NCBI GenBank assembly: GCA_965200685.1
Contig: OZ241379.1
Coordinates: 186,001 to 250,000 of the forward strand
DNA length: 64,000 nt
Origin: Bin5 sp965200685
Lineage (GTDB): Bacteria > Chloroflexota > Anaerolineae > Caldilineales > Caldilineaceae
Direction of reading: 5' to 3'
Position numbers and translations under genes: made by a program. Each line of letters opens with the position of its first letter. Positions within the stretch are counted from its first letter, which is position 1. Below the pieces are notes generated by a model. It was given only the letters and a program-made list of their open reading frames with translations. It had not been told where the DNA came from and did not search any database. This document shows positions 1-9,070 of this stretch, in pieces.

Positions 1-660
1 TGGCGGCACACTGATATCAGCCAAGTAGAGCTGACCAACGGCTGTTTGGGCCGCAGGGTGTAGCAGCCCCCTTTTGGGCAGGGCCAGTGTCATTGTGGCC
101 GCGGCGCGGATGTGGGGAGCGAACAGGCGACCGCTGTCTGTATCTAAGCCGCTCGGCGCGTCTAGGCTGAGAATCGGGGCCACACTGCTGTTGGCTAAGC
201 GGATCAGATCAGCAGTCCTGCCTCTGGGGTCAGCGCGCAACCCATAGCCGACCAGGGCATCAATGAGCAGGTCCGCAGGTGGCAATTCCCAGCCCTCTTC
301 CGCCCATGCCAAGGGCGCATCCATCCTCCGTAGAATCGACAGTTGCTCTTTCAGTACCACACACTGTGTTGCAGCGTTGGGCTGGTCGGTCAATAGGATC
401 TGCACCCATGCGCCCCAATTGAGCAGATGACGGGCTGCCACCAGGCCACCGCCGCCATTGTTACCCCTACCAGCCAAGACAACGACCGAACAATCTTCCA
501 AGATTTCAGGGTGGTCATCCACGCCCAGGAGCCGTTTAGCCAGAAGGGCCAGATTGCGCCCCGCATTCTCCATCATCTGCATCAGCCGGATCTGATATTC
601 CTCGATCATCAGCCTGTCCACTTCCCGCATCTGGTGGGTGGACAACGCGGGGAGTATCAT
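1..660 (-). CDS. nnrE: NAD(P)H-hydrate epimerase (YjeF N-terminal domain), 3' end cut by window edge
   Basis: Repairs R-NAD(P)HX to the S form so that the partner dehydratase can dehydrate it. I translated the minus strand from the ATG at 660: 220 codons are open to the window edge. Family marks are the start STHQMREVDRLMIEEYQI, the glycine-rich GRGNNGGGGLVAARHL segment, a DALVGYGL stretch and DAPSGLDTDSG near residue 180. In the commonest form of the motif the residue before the last Gly-Leu is Asp (GNNGGDGL); here it is Gly. The missing part may carry the C-terminal ADP/ATP-dependent dehydratase domain, since the two are often fused; this cannot be seen. The upstream neighbour on the same strand is a DNA methyltransferase about 250 bp away, so an operon is doubtful. 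Confidence 0.88.
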   Translation of the reverse strand, partial: MILPALSTHQMREVDRLMIEEYQIRLMQMMENAGRNLALLAKRLLGVDDHPEILEDCSVVVLAGRGNNGGGGLVAARHLLNWGAWVQILLTDQPNAATQCVVLKEQLSILRRMDAPLAWAEEGWELPPADLLIDALVGYGLRADPRGRTADLIRLANSSVAPILSLDAPSGLDTDSGRLFAPHIRAAATMTLALPKRGLLHPAAQTAVGQLYLADISVPP

Positions 661-911
661 TCATGGTTCTCCGGTAGTTGTGGCATGAGCAGAAAGCGCA
701 GGGGCCGGCCAGCATCGGCAGGACAATTGTGCCGACCCATATGAACAGATCAAAAGGTTCCGACTAGCGCGAGGAACCATCCGCAACCCATACGTTTACG
801 TTTCAGTGTACTCGATCCTCCCAAACATCCCAAAGAGGTAGCCGCCACTTGTTGCTGACCGAATGTTCCATGGGCGATACTATCATTGGGGCTAATCCAG
901 ATAAAGAGATG

Positions 912-3674
912 TTACACTCTGAACACTTTCATGACCTCATCGCCTAGGTGGTTGATGACCTTGACCGCGATGCGGCCTGATGCCGGCCTGTCAAAGGGCC
1001 GGGAGATGTCGCTGTGAAGCGTGGCCCAAGCCCCCTCATTGATCTCCGCCTTGAGGGTGGTCTTCAAGGCTTTGTACGGGTCGTTGGCCCCCAGGAAGTA
1101 GGCATGACGCACGAAGAAGCTCTCCTCGTTGTAATCGCTGTCAATAAACCAACAGGCGATACCCTCTGGCCCATGGCTGCGAATCTCGTCGCTGTTGGGG
1201 TGGAAGACGTCAACGCCCTTGACACACACCTGGATCTGTCCGTCTTCGGTGTTGAGGATGTCGATATCGGGCTCACCGAATATCACAAATAAGTTCCCCT
1301 TGCCGGTGTTCATGAGAGAGTCGGCCATGTGTAGGTCCGCGTTCATGCGCGCCTTGAGCACTGGGATGCGGCCCAGTCTCTCGAACTCGGTTGTGTGCGC
1401 GTCATAGTTGAAAGCGCAGGTGATCAGCAGTTCAAAGTCGTTTTCCGCGGCCTCCCGCGCAGCTTGCACTAGGTCCGGGCGAGAGACGGTGCCGAACTCT
1501 GGGCCGATGAAGATGGCCGCGCGCTCCCCACTCTCCAAGTGGGACTCGGCGCAGATGAGGTCGCCCGGCCAGGGCTCAAGGCTGGCGAAGTTGATCCTGT
1601 CCTCCTTGTGGGCCTGCTGTACGCCGGCCGTCCGCAGGTTCTCTAGGATAACCCTAGCGAAGTCGGTCTTGTCGCCATCTTTGGTCTCTGCCACTCTGTC
1701 AATGAACTCGCCGTTCTCGTCCACGTCCAAGACGCGGTGAGGTGAGATGCTTTCGACTGTGAAGGGGCCGGCCACGCGCACGGTCTTTCTGTCCTCATAG
1801 GGCTTGTCATAAAGGTATTCGTAGTCGGCTTTGGCCGCGATGGCTGCGTCGATCTCTTGCTGGCGTCTCCTGCGCTGTTGCCAGAAAGCGGTATGTAGTG
1901 GTTCGGTGTCTGCTGGCCAGTCCTGTGGGCGTTGGCGCGGGATCTCCCATTCTTCCCATGTGCGCGTCTGACCACTGGCGGCTGACAGCTTTTGACGCAG
2001 GGTCGCGAGGTCACGTTCATAGGCTTGCCAGATCGTGTCTATCTCGGTGTTGTTGGCAATGGCGCGCAGGGTGATATGTGGCACGCGCTGGTAGACGAAG
2101 CCCTGGCGGATGTCGTGGTAGGTGGAGGATTCGGCGGGGGCGGTGCGGCTGATTTCAGCTTCTTTGTGCTGGCCCTCGCGGCTGTCGGCGAGGATGTAGT
2201 AGGGGTAGCGGGCACCCATGATGCGGGCGCGAGCCAGGGCAAGGGCGACCCGGGAAGTGTCGATAGTGATCCAGCGGCGGCCCCATTGTTCCGCTACGTA
2301 GGCGGTGGTGCCGGAGCCACAGGTGGGGTCAAGGACGATATCGCCGGGGTCAGTGGTCATGAGGATGCAGCGTTGGATGACCGTATTGTTTGTCTGCACC
2401 ACATAGGTCGGATTTTGTGCGCCGATTACATCCTGCCACAGATGATTGAGGGGTGATATGGCAAAGTCATCAAGGAAAAATTTGTAGCGAATCCCTGATT
2501 TGGTGAACAAAATTCTGTTGGCTTGTAAGGCTCTGGTGATTCCCTGCTCGTTCGTCCGAAATCGCCCTGCAATTTTTCTGCCTTGCCAATCAAAGCTGAT
2601 TGCAGGGTTAGGACGGCGAATTAAATCATCCGACTTAAACGGCTTATACTCGTCAACAGGTTCACCATTCTGTTGTTTTCGTTCATATTCACGAGTGGTC
2701 AAAATTTCTTCAACAGAATTTTCAAAGTGTGAAGCAAGACGATTATCTCGCCTCTTCAGAAATATCTTTCGCATTTTCCCTTTTGCGGAATCTCTGTTTT
2801 TCGCGTACCAAAGGATATAGTCGCATATGGTTGTCACAAAATCAGAGGAGACCAACGAGCGTGTCTTGGTGAAGACGATCTCACTGATGAAATTCTCCTC
2901 CCCGAACACTTCATCCATCAACGCCCGCACCCGGTGAACATTCTCATCCCCGATCTGCACAAACACCGACCCGCTCTCCGTCAACAGGTCCCGCGCCACC
3001 GTCAGCCTGTCCCGTAGATAGCCCAAGTAGGAATGAATCCCATCTCGCCAGGTGTCGCGGAAGGCCTTCACCTGTTCCGGCTCCCGGGTGATGTGGTCGG
3101 CCTTGCCATCCTTCACATCGCGGCTGGTGGTGGACCATTGGAAGTTGGAGTTGAACTTGATGCCATAGGGTGGGTCTATGTAGATACACTGCACCTTAGC
3201 GCGCAGGCCTTCGCGCTCGGTCAGGGATGCCATCACCTGCAGGCTGTCGCCCAGGATCATGCGGTTGGACCAGTTGGCATCGTGCTGGTAGAATTCTGTC
3301 TTGGCGGCTTCGTTGGGCAGGCCGTTGAAATCTGCGAACAGGTCGGCGAACCCGATTTGGCCGCTTTCCTCTTGCTGCTCACTGTGTGCCTGTGTATGGC
3401 GCAGCAGATCGTCGATCAGGACCTTGGGATGGATCTTCTCTTGGATGTAGAGGGGCGGGGCAGGCACCACCAGTTCGGACATGTCCTGCTCGTCCTTGCC
3501 ACGCCAGACGAACTGTGGGTCCAGGTCCCGGTTGCGGCGTTGGTAGGCCAGGCGGATGGGGCTTTGTTCCTCTGCATGCATCAGGACCTGGTGTTCAGCG
3601 GTGGGGATGTTGGCGCGGCTGGCTTCGGTATGGGTGAGGGTTTCAACTGTCTTGGGTTTGGCTTTTCTAACCAT
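912..3674 (-). CDS. Solitary Mod-like (type III-style) adenine-specific DNA methyltransferase
   Basis: A 920-residue beta-class amino-methyltransferase. The catalytic motif YIDPPYG lies at about residue 170, and the SAM-binding motif LDPTCGSGTTAYVAEQWGRR at about 450, in the order typical of type III Mod subunits and other N6-adenine enzymes. The long C-terminal half resembles large Mod-type proteins but has no motif I can name. The open frame reaches 3728, but the ATG at 3674 (MVRKAKPKTVETL) has AAGGAG eight bases upstream, so I use it. No Res helicase/nuclease gene lies beside it: the neighbours are the NAD(P)HX epimerase and cobA. It may be an orphan epigenetic methylase, or its partner may be elsewhere. 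Methylated base and target sequence cannot be read from the sequence. Confidence 0.88.
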   Translation of the reverse strand: MVRKAKPKTVETLTHTEASRANIPTAEHQVLMHAEEQSPIRLAYQRRNRDLDPQFVWRGKDEQDMSELVVPAPPLYIQEKIHPKVLIDDLLRHTQAHSEQQEESGQIGFADLFADFNGLPNEAAKTEFYQHDANWSNRMILGDSLQVMASLTEREGLRAKVQCIYIDPPYGIKFNSNFQWSTTSRDVKDGKADHITREPEQVKAFRDTWRDGIHSYLGYLRDRLTVARDLLTESGSVFVQIGDENVHRVRALMDEVFGEENFISEIVFTKTRSLVSSDFVTTICDYILWYAKNRDSAKGKMRKIFLKRRDNRLASHFENSVEEILTTREYERKQQNGEPVDEYKPFKSDDLIRRPNPAISFDWQGRKIAGRFRTNEQGITRALQANRILFTKSGIRYKFFLDDFAISPLNHLWQDVIGAQNPTYVVQTNNTVIQRCILMTTDPGDIVLDPTCGSGTTAYVAEQWGRRWITIDTSRVALALARARIMGARYPYYILADSREGQHKEAEISRTAPAESSTYHDIRQGFVYQRVPHITLRAIANNTEIDTIWQAYERDLATLRQKLSAASGQTRTWEEWEIPRQRPQDWPADTEPLHTAFWQQRRRRQQEIDAAIAAKADYEYLYDKPYEDRKTVRVAGPFTVESISPHRVLDVDENGEFIDRVAETKDGDKTDFARVILENLRTAGVQQAHKEDRINFASLEPWPGDLICAESHLESGERAAIFIGPEFGTVSRPDLVQAAREAAENDFELLITCAFNYDAHTTEFERLGRIPVLKARMNADLHMADSLMNTGKGNLFVIFGEPDIDILNTEDGQIQVCVKGVDVFHPNSDEIRSHGPEGIACWFIDSDYNEESFFVRHAYFLGANDPYKALKTTLKAEINEGAWATLHSDISRPFDRPASGRIAVKVINHLGDEVMKVFRV

Positions 3675-3803
3675 TGGATCACTCCTTAGGATGTCTGGAC
3701 CAGAATGTACTGGTTTGGCACAGAACATTTTGTCATTGTTACCATTTATTTCTCTGCCAAAATTTGTGGATTCACGGGCGTATCAACGGAACCCAATCAT
3801 TCG

Positions 3804-4604
3804 TTACTCGGCGTTTAGCGGAATGAAGCCCGCGGCCTTACCGTCCGGCGTGAACCAGTCGATCTGATCATGGAGGGCAACCACATGGCCGAAGATGAGC
3901 ACTGCGGGCGCGCGGATGTCTGCCTGGGCCATGGCCTGGGGCAGGCCAGAGACTGTGGAGCGGACCACCTGCTGCTGGTCTGTGGTGCCATGGCTGATGG
4001 CCGCAGCCGGGGTATCCGGGGCCCGTCCATGTGCGATGAGCGCAGCACACGTCTTCTCCACGGTACGCACGCCCATCAGGACGATTAGCGTTGGCATGTG
4101 GGCCATGACCGCCCAATCGATCATGGATTCGGCTTTGGTCGGGTCTTCGTGGCCCGCGATAACGGCAAATCCACTGGAAAGGCCCCGATGGGTGATGGGG
4201 ATGCCGGCAAATGCTGGCGCGGCCAGGGCCGCGCTAATGCCGGGCACAACTTCAAAAGGCAGGTCCATCGCAGCCAAGGCTAGGCTTTCCTCCCCGCCGC
4301 GCCCAAAGATGAAGGCATCGCCCCCCTTCAAACGCACGATATGTTTGCCGGCCCGGACCCGCTTGATGAGCAAGGCGTTGATCTGCGCTTGGGACATACG
4401 ATGACATTGCGCCTGCTTGCCGGCCAGGATGCGCTCCGCGTCCGCCCGAATTTCGTGCAGAAGTTCCTGCGCGATGAGCCGGTCATAAATCACCACATCC
4501 GCTGCTCGCAGCAGCTCCAACCCACGCACGCTGATCAGGTCCGCCCGACCTGGCCCAGCCCCCACGAGGTATGCCTTTCCCGTCACAGCTTTCTCGCTCT
4601 TCAT
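3804..4604 (-). CDS. cobA: Uroporphyrinogen-III C-methyltransferase (SUMT)
   Basis: Transfers two methyl groups from SAM to uroporphyrinogen III, giving precorrin-2 for siroheme or cobalamin. Length (266 aa) and motifs are those of stand-alone SUMT: VGAGPGRADLISVRGLELL at the start, DVVIYDRL, VRLKGGDAFIFGRGGEE around residue 90 and VVPGISAALAAPAFAGIPITHRG after it. Its start overlaps the stop of the upstream dehydrogenase gene by four bases (ATGA), so the two are co-translated. Together they make sirohydrochlorin from uroporphyrinogen III; a dedicated chelatase is not seen in the window. Confidence 0.95.
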   Translation of the reverse strand: MKSEKAVTGKAYLVGAGPGRADLISVRGLELLRAADVVIYDRLIAQELLHEIRADAERILAGKQAQCHRMSQAQINALLIKRVRAGKHIVRLKGGDAFIFGRGGEESLALAAMDLPFEVVPGISAALAAPAFAGIPITHRGLSSGFAVIAGHEDPTKAESMIDWAVMAHMPTLIVLMGVRTVEKTCAALIAHGRAPDTPAAAISHGTTDQQQVVRSTVSGLPQAMAQADIRAPAVLIFGHVVALHDQIDWFTPDGKAAGFIPLNAE

Positions 4605-5056
4605 ACGCGGCCGGCCAAGAAGGCGGCGATGCGGTCCCGGGCTGTGGTGGCCTGGCGAGGGCGGCCTGCTTCTGTGCTCACCGCGATGATCAGGCCGTCC
4701 TGCCGGAGGACAGCCGGCGCGTGAAAATTGCCCTCTGTTGGCATGTCCGCCACATTCACCAGCAGCCCCTGACGATGGGCAGCACTGGCGATCTCCTGGT
4801 TGACAGCACGTACATCTGTGGCGGCAAAGATCAGGCCGGCATCGTTCAGATCTCCAACCCGATAGGGCCGTTGTGCCCAGTCAATGGCTCGCGTGTGGGC
4901 CCAGGCTTGCAGTTGCTCTGTGGCGGTAGGGCTGATGAGGCGTACAGGTAGGGCCGCGGCCAGCAAGCCCCGCACTTTACGCTCACCAACGACGCCACCA
5001 CCGACAACAACGGCAACCCGCCCCTTTAGGTTCGTGAGTGTCAGCGGATATCGCAT
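4601..5056 (-). CDS. Precorrin-2 dehydrogenase (Met8/CysG-B-type siroheme synthase domain), short form
   Basis: NAD-dependent oxidation of precorrin-2 to sirohydrochlorin. The Rossmann motif VVVGGGVVGERKVRGLL follows the start MRYPLTLTNLKGR, and VNVADMPTEGNFHAPAVLRQDGLIIAVST is the family's central signature (here split over residues 96-125). At 151 aa it is shorter than Met8 or the CysG N-terminal half (about 200 aa): it stops after the segment ATTARDRIAAFL and lacks the dimerisation/chelatase helix region, so iron insertion by this protein is doubtful. It is translationally coupled to cobA by a four-base overlap, and lies 64 bases downstream of the folate gene. Confidence 0.9.
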   Translation of the reverse strand: MRYPLTLTNLKGRVAVVVGGGVVGERKVRGLLAAALPVRLISPTATEQLQAWAHTRAIDWAQRPYRVGDLNDAGLIFAATDVRAVNQEIASAAHRQGLLVNVADMPTEGNFHAPAVLRQDGLIIAVSTEAGRPRQATTARDRIAAFLAGRV

Positions 5057-5120
5057 GATGAAACCTTTGCTGCCTCAGCATGTACTGCGGCTAGTCAGAA
5101 ATTTGACGAACTCTACCTTT

Positions 5121-6500
5121 TCAATCGCCGTCATGCAGAGTGCCGTAACGCACAATTGCATCAACCACCCGCAGAGCTTGTACATTTTGCAATACATCAT
5201 GGACTCGCACGATCTGCGCGCCCCGTTCCACCGCCAGCACATTGGTGGCAATCGTGCCGGCCAGCCGCTCCTCTATGGGCACACCGCCGGCCATGTTTCC
5301 CAGAAATCCCTTACGCGAAGAGCCGAACAGCAGTGGATAACCCAATCGTTGTAATTCAGGCAGGCGAGCGATGAGCATTGCATGTTGGGAGAATGTCTTG
5401 CCAAAGCCCATGCCTGGATCGATGATACGATGCCAACGGGGCACACCAGCCCTACGAGCCCGCTCCAACGACTCGGCCAGCCCCTGGCAAACAGCCGCTG
5501 GCATGTCTTGATTGCACTGACCGCTAGCCAATGACCGCTGCCCAGTAACTGCCATGGCTTGCGGTGTTGGGTGTTCACGAACCATAGTGCGGTTGTGCAT
5601 CAACACCAGAGGCACCCGTCTACGGGCTGCCAGCACACCCAAGAAACGTAGACCAGACACATCGTTCAGCCAAGACGCGCCGGCATCCAAGGCCGCCTCC
5701 GCGACCTGAGCACGGAACGTATCAACAGACAGGGGTAGATCGACATGGGCGTGCAGAGCTTCAACAAGCGGCACAACCCGCCGCATCTCCTCCTCAAGCG
5801 GCACATCCACATGGCCGGGACGGGTAGAATAGCCGCCGACTTCCAGCACATCTGCGCCATCGGCTCCGAACTGTTGGGCACGGGCGAGGGACAACGCCAC
5901 AGGGTCGGGCGCATTGGCAAGCCCATCCCCAGAATCAGGCGTTAGATGCAGCATGCCCATCACATAAGTGCGCTGTCCCCAGTGCCATAGCCGTTCGCCG
6001 ATAGGCATGACCCGAGGCGGGGTCGGTTTGTTCAACTGTTGCCACAGTTCCTGCACGGTCAAGCCCAGCCGGGGATGACGTAGGTCCGGGGCCAGGTCTA
6101 CTAGCGGGGCCAGCACAAAATCCCGTTCTGGAATGCGGATATGAGGGATTGTCAGATCCGCTGTGTTGATCGTGGCATCGTCATAGAACAGGATATCAAG
6201 GTCAATGTTACGTGGTCCGTAGCGGATTGTTTTCATACGCCCTAGGGCATCCTCTATCTGCTTGCATGCCCGCAGCAATTCCAGCGGCCTGAGGGTTGTG
6301 CTCCCTTTGCAGACCGCATTGAGAAACAGGGGTTGGTCGGTTACAAGCATCGGGAGCGTCTCGTAGAGATGGGAGGTTTCCTCAACATCCATATACGAGC
6401 CTAAGGCGTCCAATGAATCGTGCAGATGGCCAGCCCGGTTGCCTATGTTGCTGCCCAGTGCAATGTATACGGTATGGCTCATAACGTCTCGGGTAGACAT
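5121..6500 (-). CDS. folKP: FolK-FolP fusion: HPPK and dihydropteroate synthase
   Basis: Two successive folate enzymes in one 459-residue chain. Residues about 8-165 are HPPK (VYIALGSNIGNR, then RYGPRNIDLDILFYDD and IPERDFVLAPL), which pyrophosphorylates hydroxymethyl-dihydropterin. Residues about 180-455 are DHPS (VMGMLHLTPDS, GGYSTRPGH, LSVDTF, VLMHNR, IIDPGMGFGKTFS, FGSSRKGFLG, IVRVHDV), which condenses it with p-aminobenzoate. The first DHPS loop is abnormal: the usual Asn-Val-Thr-Pro-Asp-Ser-Phe-Ser run reads His-Leu-Thr-Pro-Asp-Ser and then goes straight to Gly-Asp-Gly, so the metal-side Asn and the Phe-Ser pair are missing; the Glu of GGESTRPG is Tyr. I checked this on the DNA and saw no frameshift. 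The start MSTRD or the later MSHTV (6482) are both possible. Confidence 0.92.
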   Translation of the reverse strand: MSTRDVMSHTVYIALGSNIGNRAGHLHDSLDALGSYMDVEETSHLYETLPMLVTDQPLFLNAVCKGSTTLRPLELLRACKQIEDALGRMKTIRYGPRNIDLDILFYDDATINTADLTIPHIRIPERDFVLAPLVDLAPDLRHPRLGLTVQELWQQLNKPTPPRVMPIGERLWHWGQRTYVMGMLHLTPDSGDGLANAPDPVALSLARAQQFGADGADVLEVGGYSTRPGHVDVPLEEEMRRVVPLVEALHAHVDLPLSVDTFRAQVAEAALDAGASWLNDVSGLRFLGVLAARRRVPLVLMHNRTMVREHPTPQAMAVTGQRSLASGQCNQDMPAAVCQGLAESLERARRAGVPRWHRIIDPGMGFGKTFSQHAMLIARLPELQRLGYPLLFGSSRKGFLGNMAGGVPIEERLAGTIATNVLAVERGAQIVRVHDVLQNVQALRVVDAIVRYGTLHDGD

Positions 6501-6780
6501 ACGTCAATTATCATCTACGCCAACTGCTTTGGCAAAGCAGTTTTGCTTGCTACGGATCAGTGCGTCCGCGGTCATTTTTTCTTAAGATGCTTTTTGCTTC
6601 CAGATCGAGTATACTATAGGCATTGATTATCGGGAAGGGGGGATGCGGGTGGCCCCGCCGTAGAATTGCAACCAACAAAGGGACTGGGATCACTGGCTAC
6701 CCGGCGTACAATTGGGCGAACCCATCAACACGCCGCTGCATCCTGTGATCTCTACTCGCAGAACAAGAGAGCTAACGTAT

Positions 6781-7809
6781 ATGAGAGGTGTAGCCAAACT
6801 ACGGGCGGGCGAGGGCCAGGTGGGCCTGCTGAACGTGCCAGAGCCAACCGCGATCCCCGGACATGTCATCATTGAAGTGACGGCGGCCGGTCTGTGCGGC
6901 ACAGATGTGCATATCTACCACGACGAGTATCCGAGCCGGCCACCAGTGATCCTCGGCCATGAAGTCGCCGGCCAGATTGTTGAGGTGGGCCCAGATGTCA
7001 CCTACAATGTCTCATGCGGCGATTCCGTGACCAGCGAAACCTACTTTTCTACCTGCGGTTTTTGCTCCTATTGCCGGGAAGGGCTGCCCAATCTCTGCCT
7101 GCAGCGCACGTCAATCGGCAGCGGTGTACATGGCTCCTTTGCCCGCTATGTACTTGTGCCGGCGAGCAATATCCACCAGCTACCCGATGGTGTAGACGAA
7201 TGGGCCGGGGCCCTCACGGAACCACTGGCCTGTTGTGTCCACGCGCTGGAGAATACTCGAGTTGAGCCGGGTGATGTGGCTGTTGTCACCGGTCCGGGGG
7301 CCATCGGCCTGCTGATGATGCAGGTGGCTAAGGCCGCGGGCGCGCATGTATGGATGATCGGCACAGAGGCGGATGAAAAGCGACTGGCCCTGGCCGAAAC
7401 CTTGGGCGCAGACCATGTCCTCGTTGTCGGTAAGGACGACCCACAGGCTGCTCTGGCCGAACGAACCGACGGACGCGGCGCAGATGTGGTCTTTGAATGT
7501 TCCGGGGCAGGGCCCGCGGCCCAGACAGCCCTCAACCTAGTACGGCGCAAAGGGCATTATGTACAGGTGGGCCTTTTCGGCAGGCCGGTCCTTTGGGATC
7601 TAGAGCAGGTTTGCTATAAGGAAGTACAGGTACATGGCAGCTTTGCCACCGTCCCCAGTGCCTGGCGCAAAGCCCTGCACCTACTCGGCTGCGGCCTGGT
7701 ACAGACACGCCCTCTCATCAGCCACCGCCTACCGATTGCTGCGTGGCAGTATGCTTTTACTACGTTTGAGGGCAGACAAGGCGTTAAGATCGTCTTCACA
7801 CCAGAATAA
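6781..7809 (+). CDS. Zinc-dependent alcohol/polyol dehydrogenase (MDR family)
   Basis: NAD(P)-dependent oxidation of a sugar alcohol or similar substrate. Catalytic zinc ligands are visible in GLCGTDVHIYHDEY and GHEVAG, the structural zinc site in CGFCSYCREGLPNLC, and the nucleotide-binding turn in VVTGPGAIGLLMMQVAKAAG near residue 170. The frame is open from 6712, but homology of the family begins at MRGVAKLRAG (6781), so I take that ATG; its ribosome site is weak. The enolase-superfamily gene follows after 54 bases, suggesting one transcript in sugar or sugar-acid breakdown. Substrate is unknown: the best analogues are sorbitol, threonine and galactitol-phosphate dehydrogenases. Confidence 0.9.
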   Translation: MRGVAKLRAGEGQVGLLNVPEPTAIPGHVIIEVTAAGLCGTDVHIYHDEYPSRPPVILGHEVAGQIVEVGPDVTYNVSCGDSVTSETYFSTCGFCSYCREGLPNLCLQRTSIGSGVHGSFARYVLVPASNIHQLPDGVDEWAGALTEPLACCVHALENTRVEPGDVAVVTGPGAIGLLMMQVAKAAGAHVWMIGTEADEKRLALAETLGADHVLVVGKDDPQAALAERTDGRGADVVFECSGAGPAAQTALNLVRRKGHYVQVGLFGRPVLWDLEQVCYKEVQVHGSFATVPSAWRKALHLLGCGLVQTRPLISHRLPIAAWQYAFTTFEGRQGVKIVFTPE

Positions 7810-7863
7810 TGTCCCACAGTGACAGTTCTTTGTAACACACAGCACATACCTATGGAGGACTCC

Positions 7864-9021
7864 ATGACCGACATCCGCATTACCCGTATTGTTGTTACGC
7901 ACTATCAATACCATGTTCAGAACCTAGGGATGGAAGAAAAACTAGGTTTCGATATCGTCTATCGACAGGGGGCGACTCTGCCTGTAGGTGGGTCGATCCT
8001 GACCATTGAAACCAATGCTGGCATCAGCGGCGAGACCGGCGGTGGGATCGATGCCCGTACAGCCCACTATCTGCTCGGACGCAATCCCCTAGAACGGGAG
8101 ATTTTGTGGCATGATCTGAAGCGGGCCAACCGGGGCGGTTCCGGTATGCCGCCGGGCGCGGTGGATATCGCCCTGTGGGATTTCGCTGGCAAGTTATACA
8201 ATGTGCCGGTCTACCAGATGCTCGGCGGCTGGAAACAGAAATTGCCGGCCTATGCCAGCACCTATCACGGCGATGAAAACGGCGGCCTGACCACAGCCGA
8301 GGATTACGGCGAATTTGCTCTGCGCTGCAAAGAGGAGTTCGGCTATCCGGCCTTTAAGATCCATGGCTGGGTGAATGGCCCCATCAACAGAGAAGTGGCA
8401 GCCGTCCTGGCCATTCGAAAAGCTGTGGGAAATCACTATCCGATCATGCTCGACCCAGCCGGGGCCTTCCAGACGTTCGACGCCGTGCTACAGGTGGGCA
8501 GAGCCTGTGACGAAGCCGAGTATTTCTGGTATGAAGACGCATTCCGCGGGGGCGGCTTCTCCCGCTTCGGACATGTAAAGCTGAAAGAGTTCATCAAAAC
8601 ACCCCTGCTCATGGGCGAACATGTGCGGGGCCTAGAGGCCAAAGCAGACACCATTTACAGCGGCGCGGCCGACTATGTGCGGGCCAACGCCGGCCAGGAT
8701 GGCGGCATCACCGGTGTCATGAAACTGGCAGCCCTGGCCGAATCCTTCACATTGGATGTCGAACTTCACGGCGGCGGCCTGGCCCACCGACACCTGATGG
8801 CGTCCATCCGTAACACCAACTACTATGAGTTGGGGCTGGTCCACCCCAATGTGATGCACACAAAAGCCCCCATCTTTGCGGAAAAACGCTGGTTGGATGA
8901 ACTGGACTCCGTAGACCGCAACGGCCATGTGGACGTTCCCAACGGCCCCGGCCTAGGCGTTCCCTTTGATTGGGAGTTTATTAACGCGCACAAAAGCGGC
9001 GAGACGGTGTATGAAGAATAG
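7864..9021 (+). CDS. Mandelate racemase/muconate lactonizing enzyme family protein (enolase superfamily)
   Basis: Likely an acid-sugar dehydratase or racemase acting by proton abstraction alpha to a carboxylate. The barrel shows FKIHGWVNG (catalytic Lys region, near residue 165), metal ligands in IMLDPAGAF, YFWYEDAF and LMGEHVRG, and a late His in DVELHGGGLAHRH. The KxH pattern and final His place it in the mandelate-racemase subgroup rather than the MenC subgroup. The start MTDIRITRI at 7864 has GGAGGA five bases upstream; the frame extends further up but without such a site. It follows the alcohol dehydrogenase and ends 49 bases before the LysM gene. Substrate is unknown. Confidence 0.9.
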   Translation: MTDIRITRIVVTHYQYHVQNLGMEEKLGFDIVYRQGATLPVGGSILTIETNAGISGETGGGIDARTAHYLLGRNPLEREILWHDLKRANRGGSGMPPGAVDIALWDFAGKLYNVPVYQMLGGWKQKLPAYASTYHGDENGGLTTAEDYGEFALRCKEEFGYPAFKIHGWVNGPINREVAAVLAIRKAVGNHYPIMLDPAGAFQTFDAVLQVGRACDEAEYFWYEDAFRGGGFSRFGHVKLKEFIKTPLLMGEHVRGLEAKADTIYSGAADYVRANAGQDGGITGVMKLAALAESFTLDVELHGGGLAHRHLMASIRNTNYYELGLVHPNVMHTKAPIFAEKRWLDELDSVDRNGHVDVPNGPGLGVPFDWEFINAHKSGETVYEE

Positions 9022-9070
9022 AGAGTAGCTACACTTTACACCTATACTCGTCAGGTGCTAGAATTCGGGT

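Noticed and set aside
427..744. Open frame of 105 codons on the plus strand
   Set aside because: It is antisense to the NAD(P)H-hydrate epimerase, which has clear family motifs on the minus strand.
3033..3689. 218-codon plus-strand open frame inside the methylase gene
   Set aside because: Antisense to the methylase N-terminal region; composition reflects the GC-rich opposite strand and no motif or ribosome site is present.
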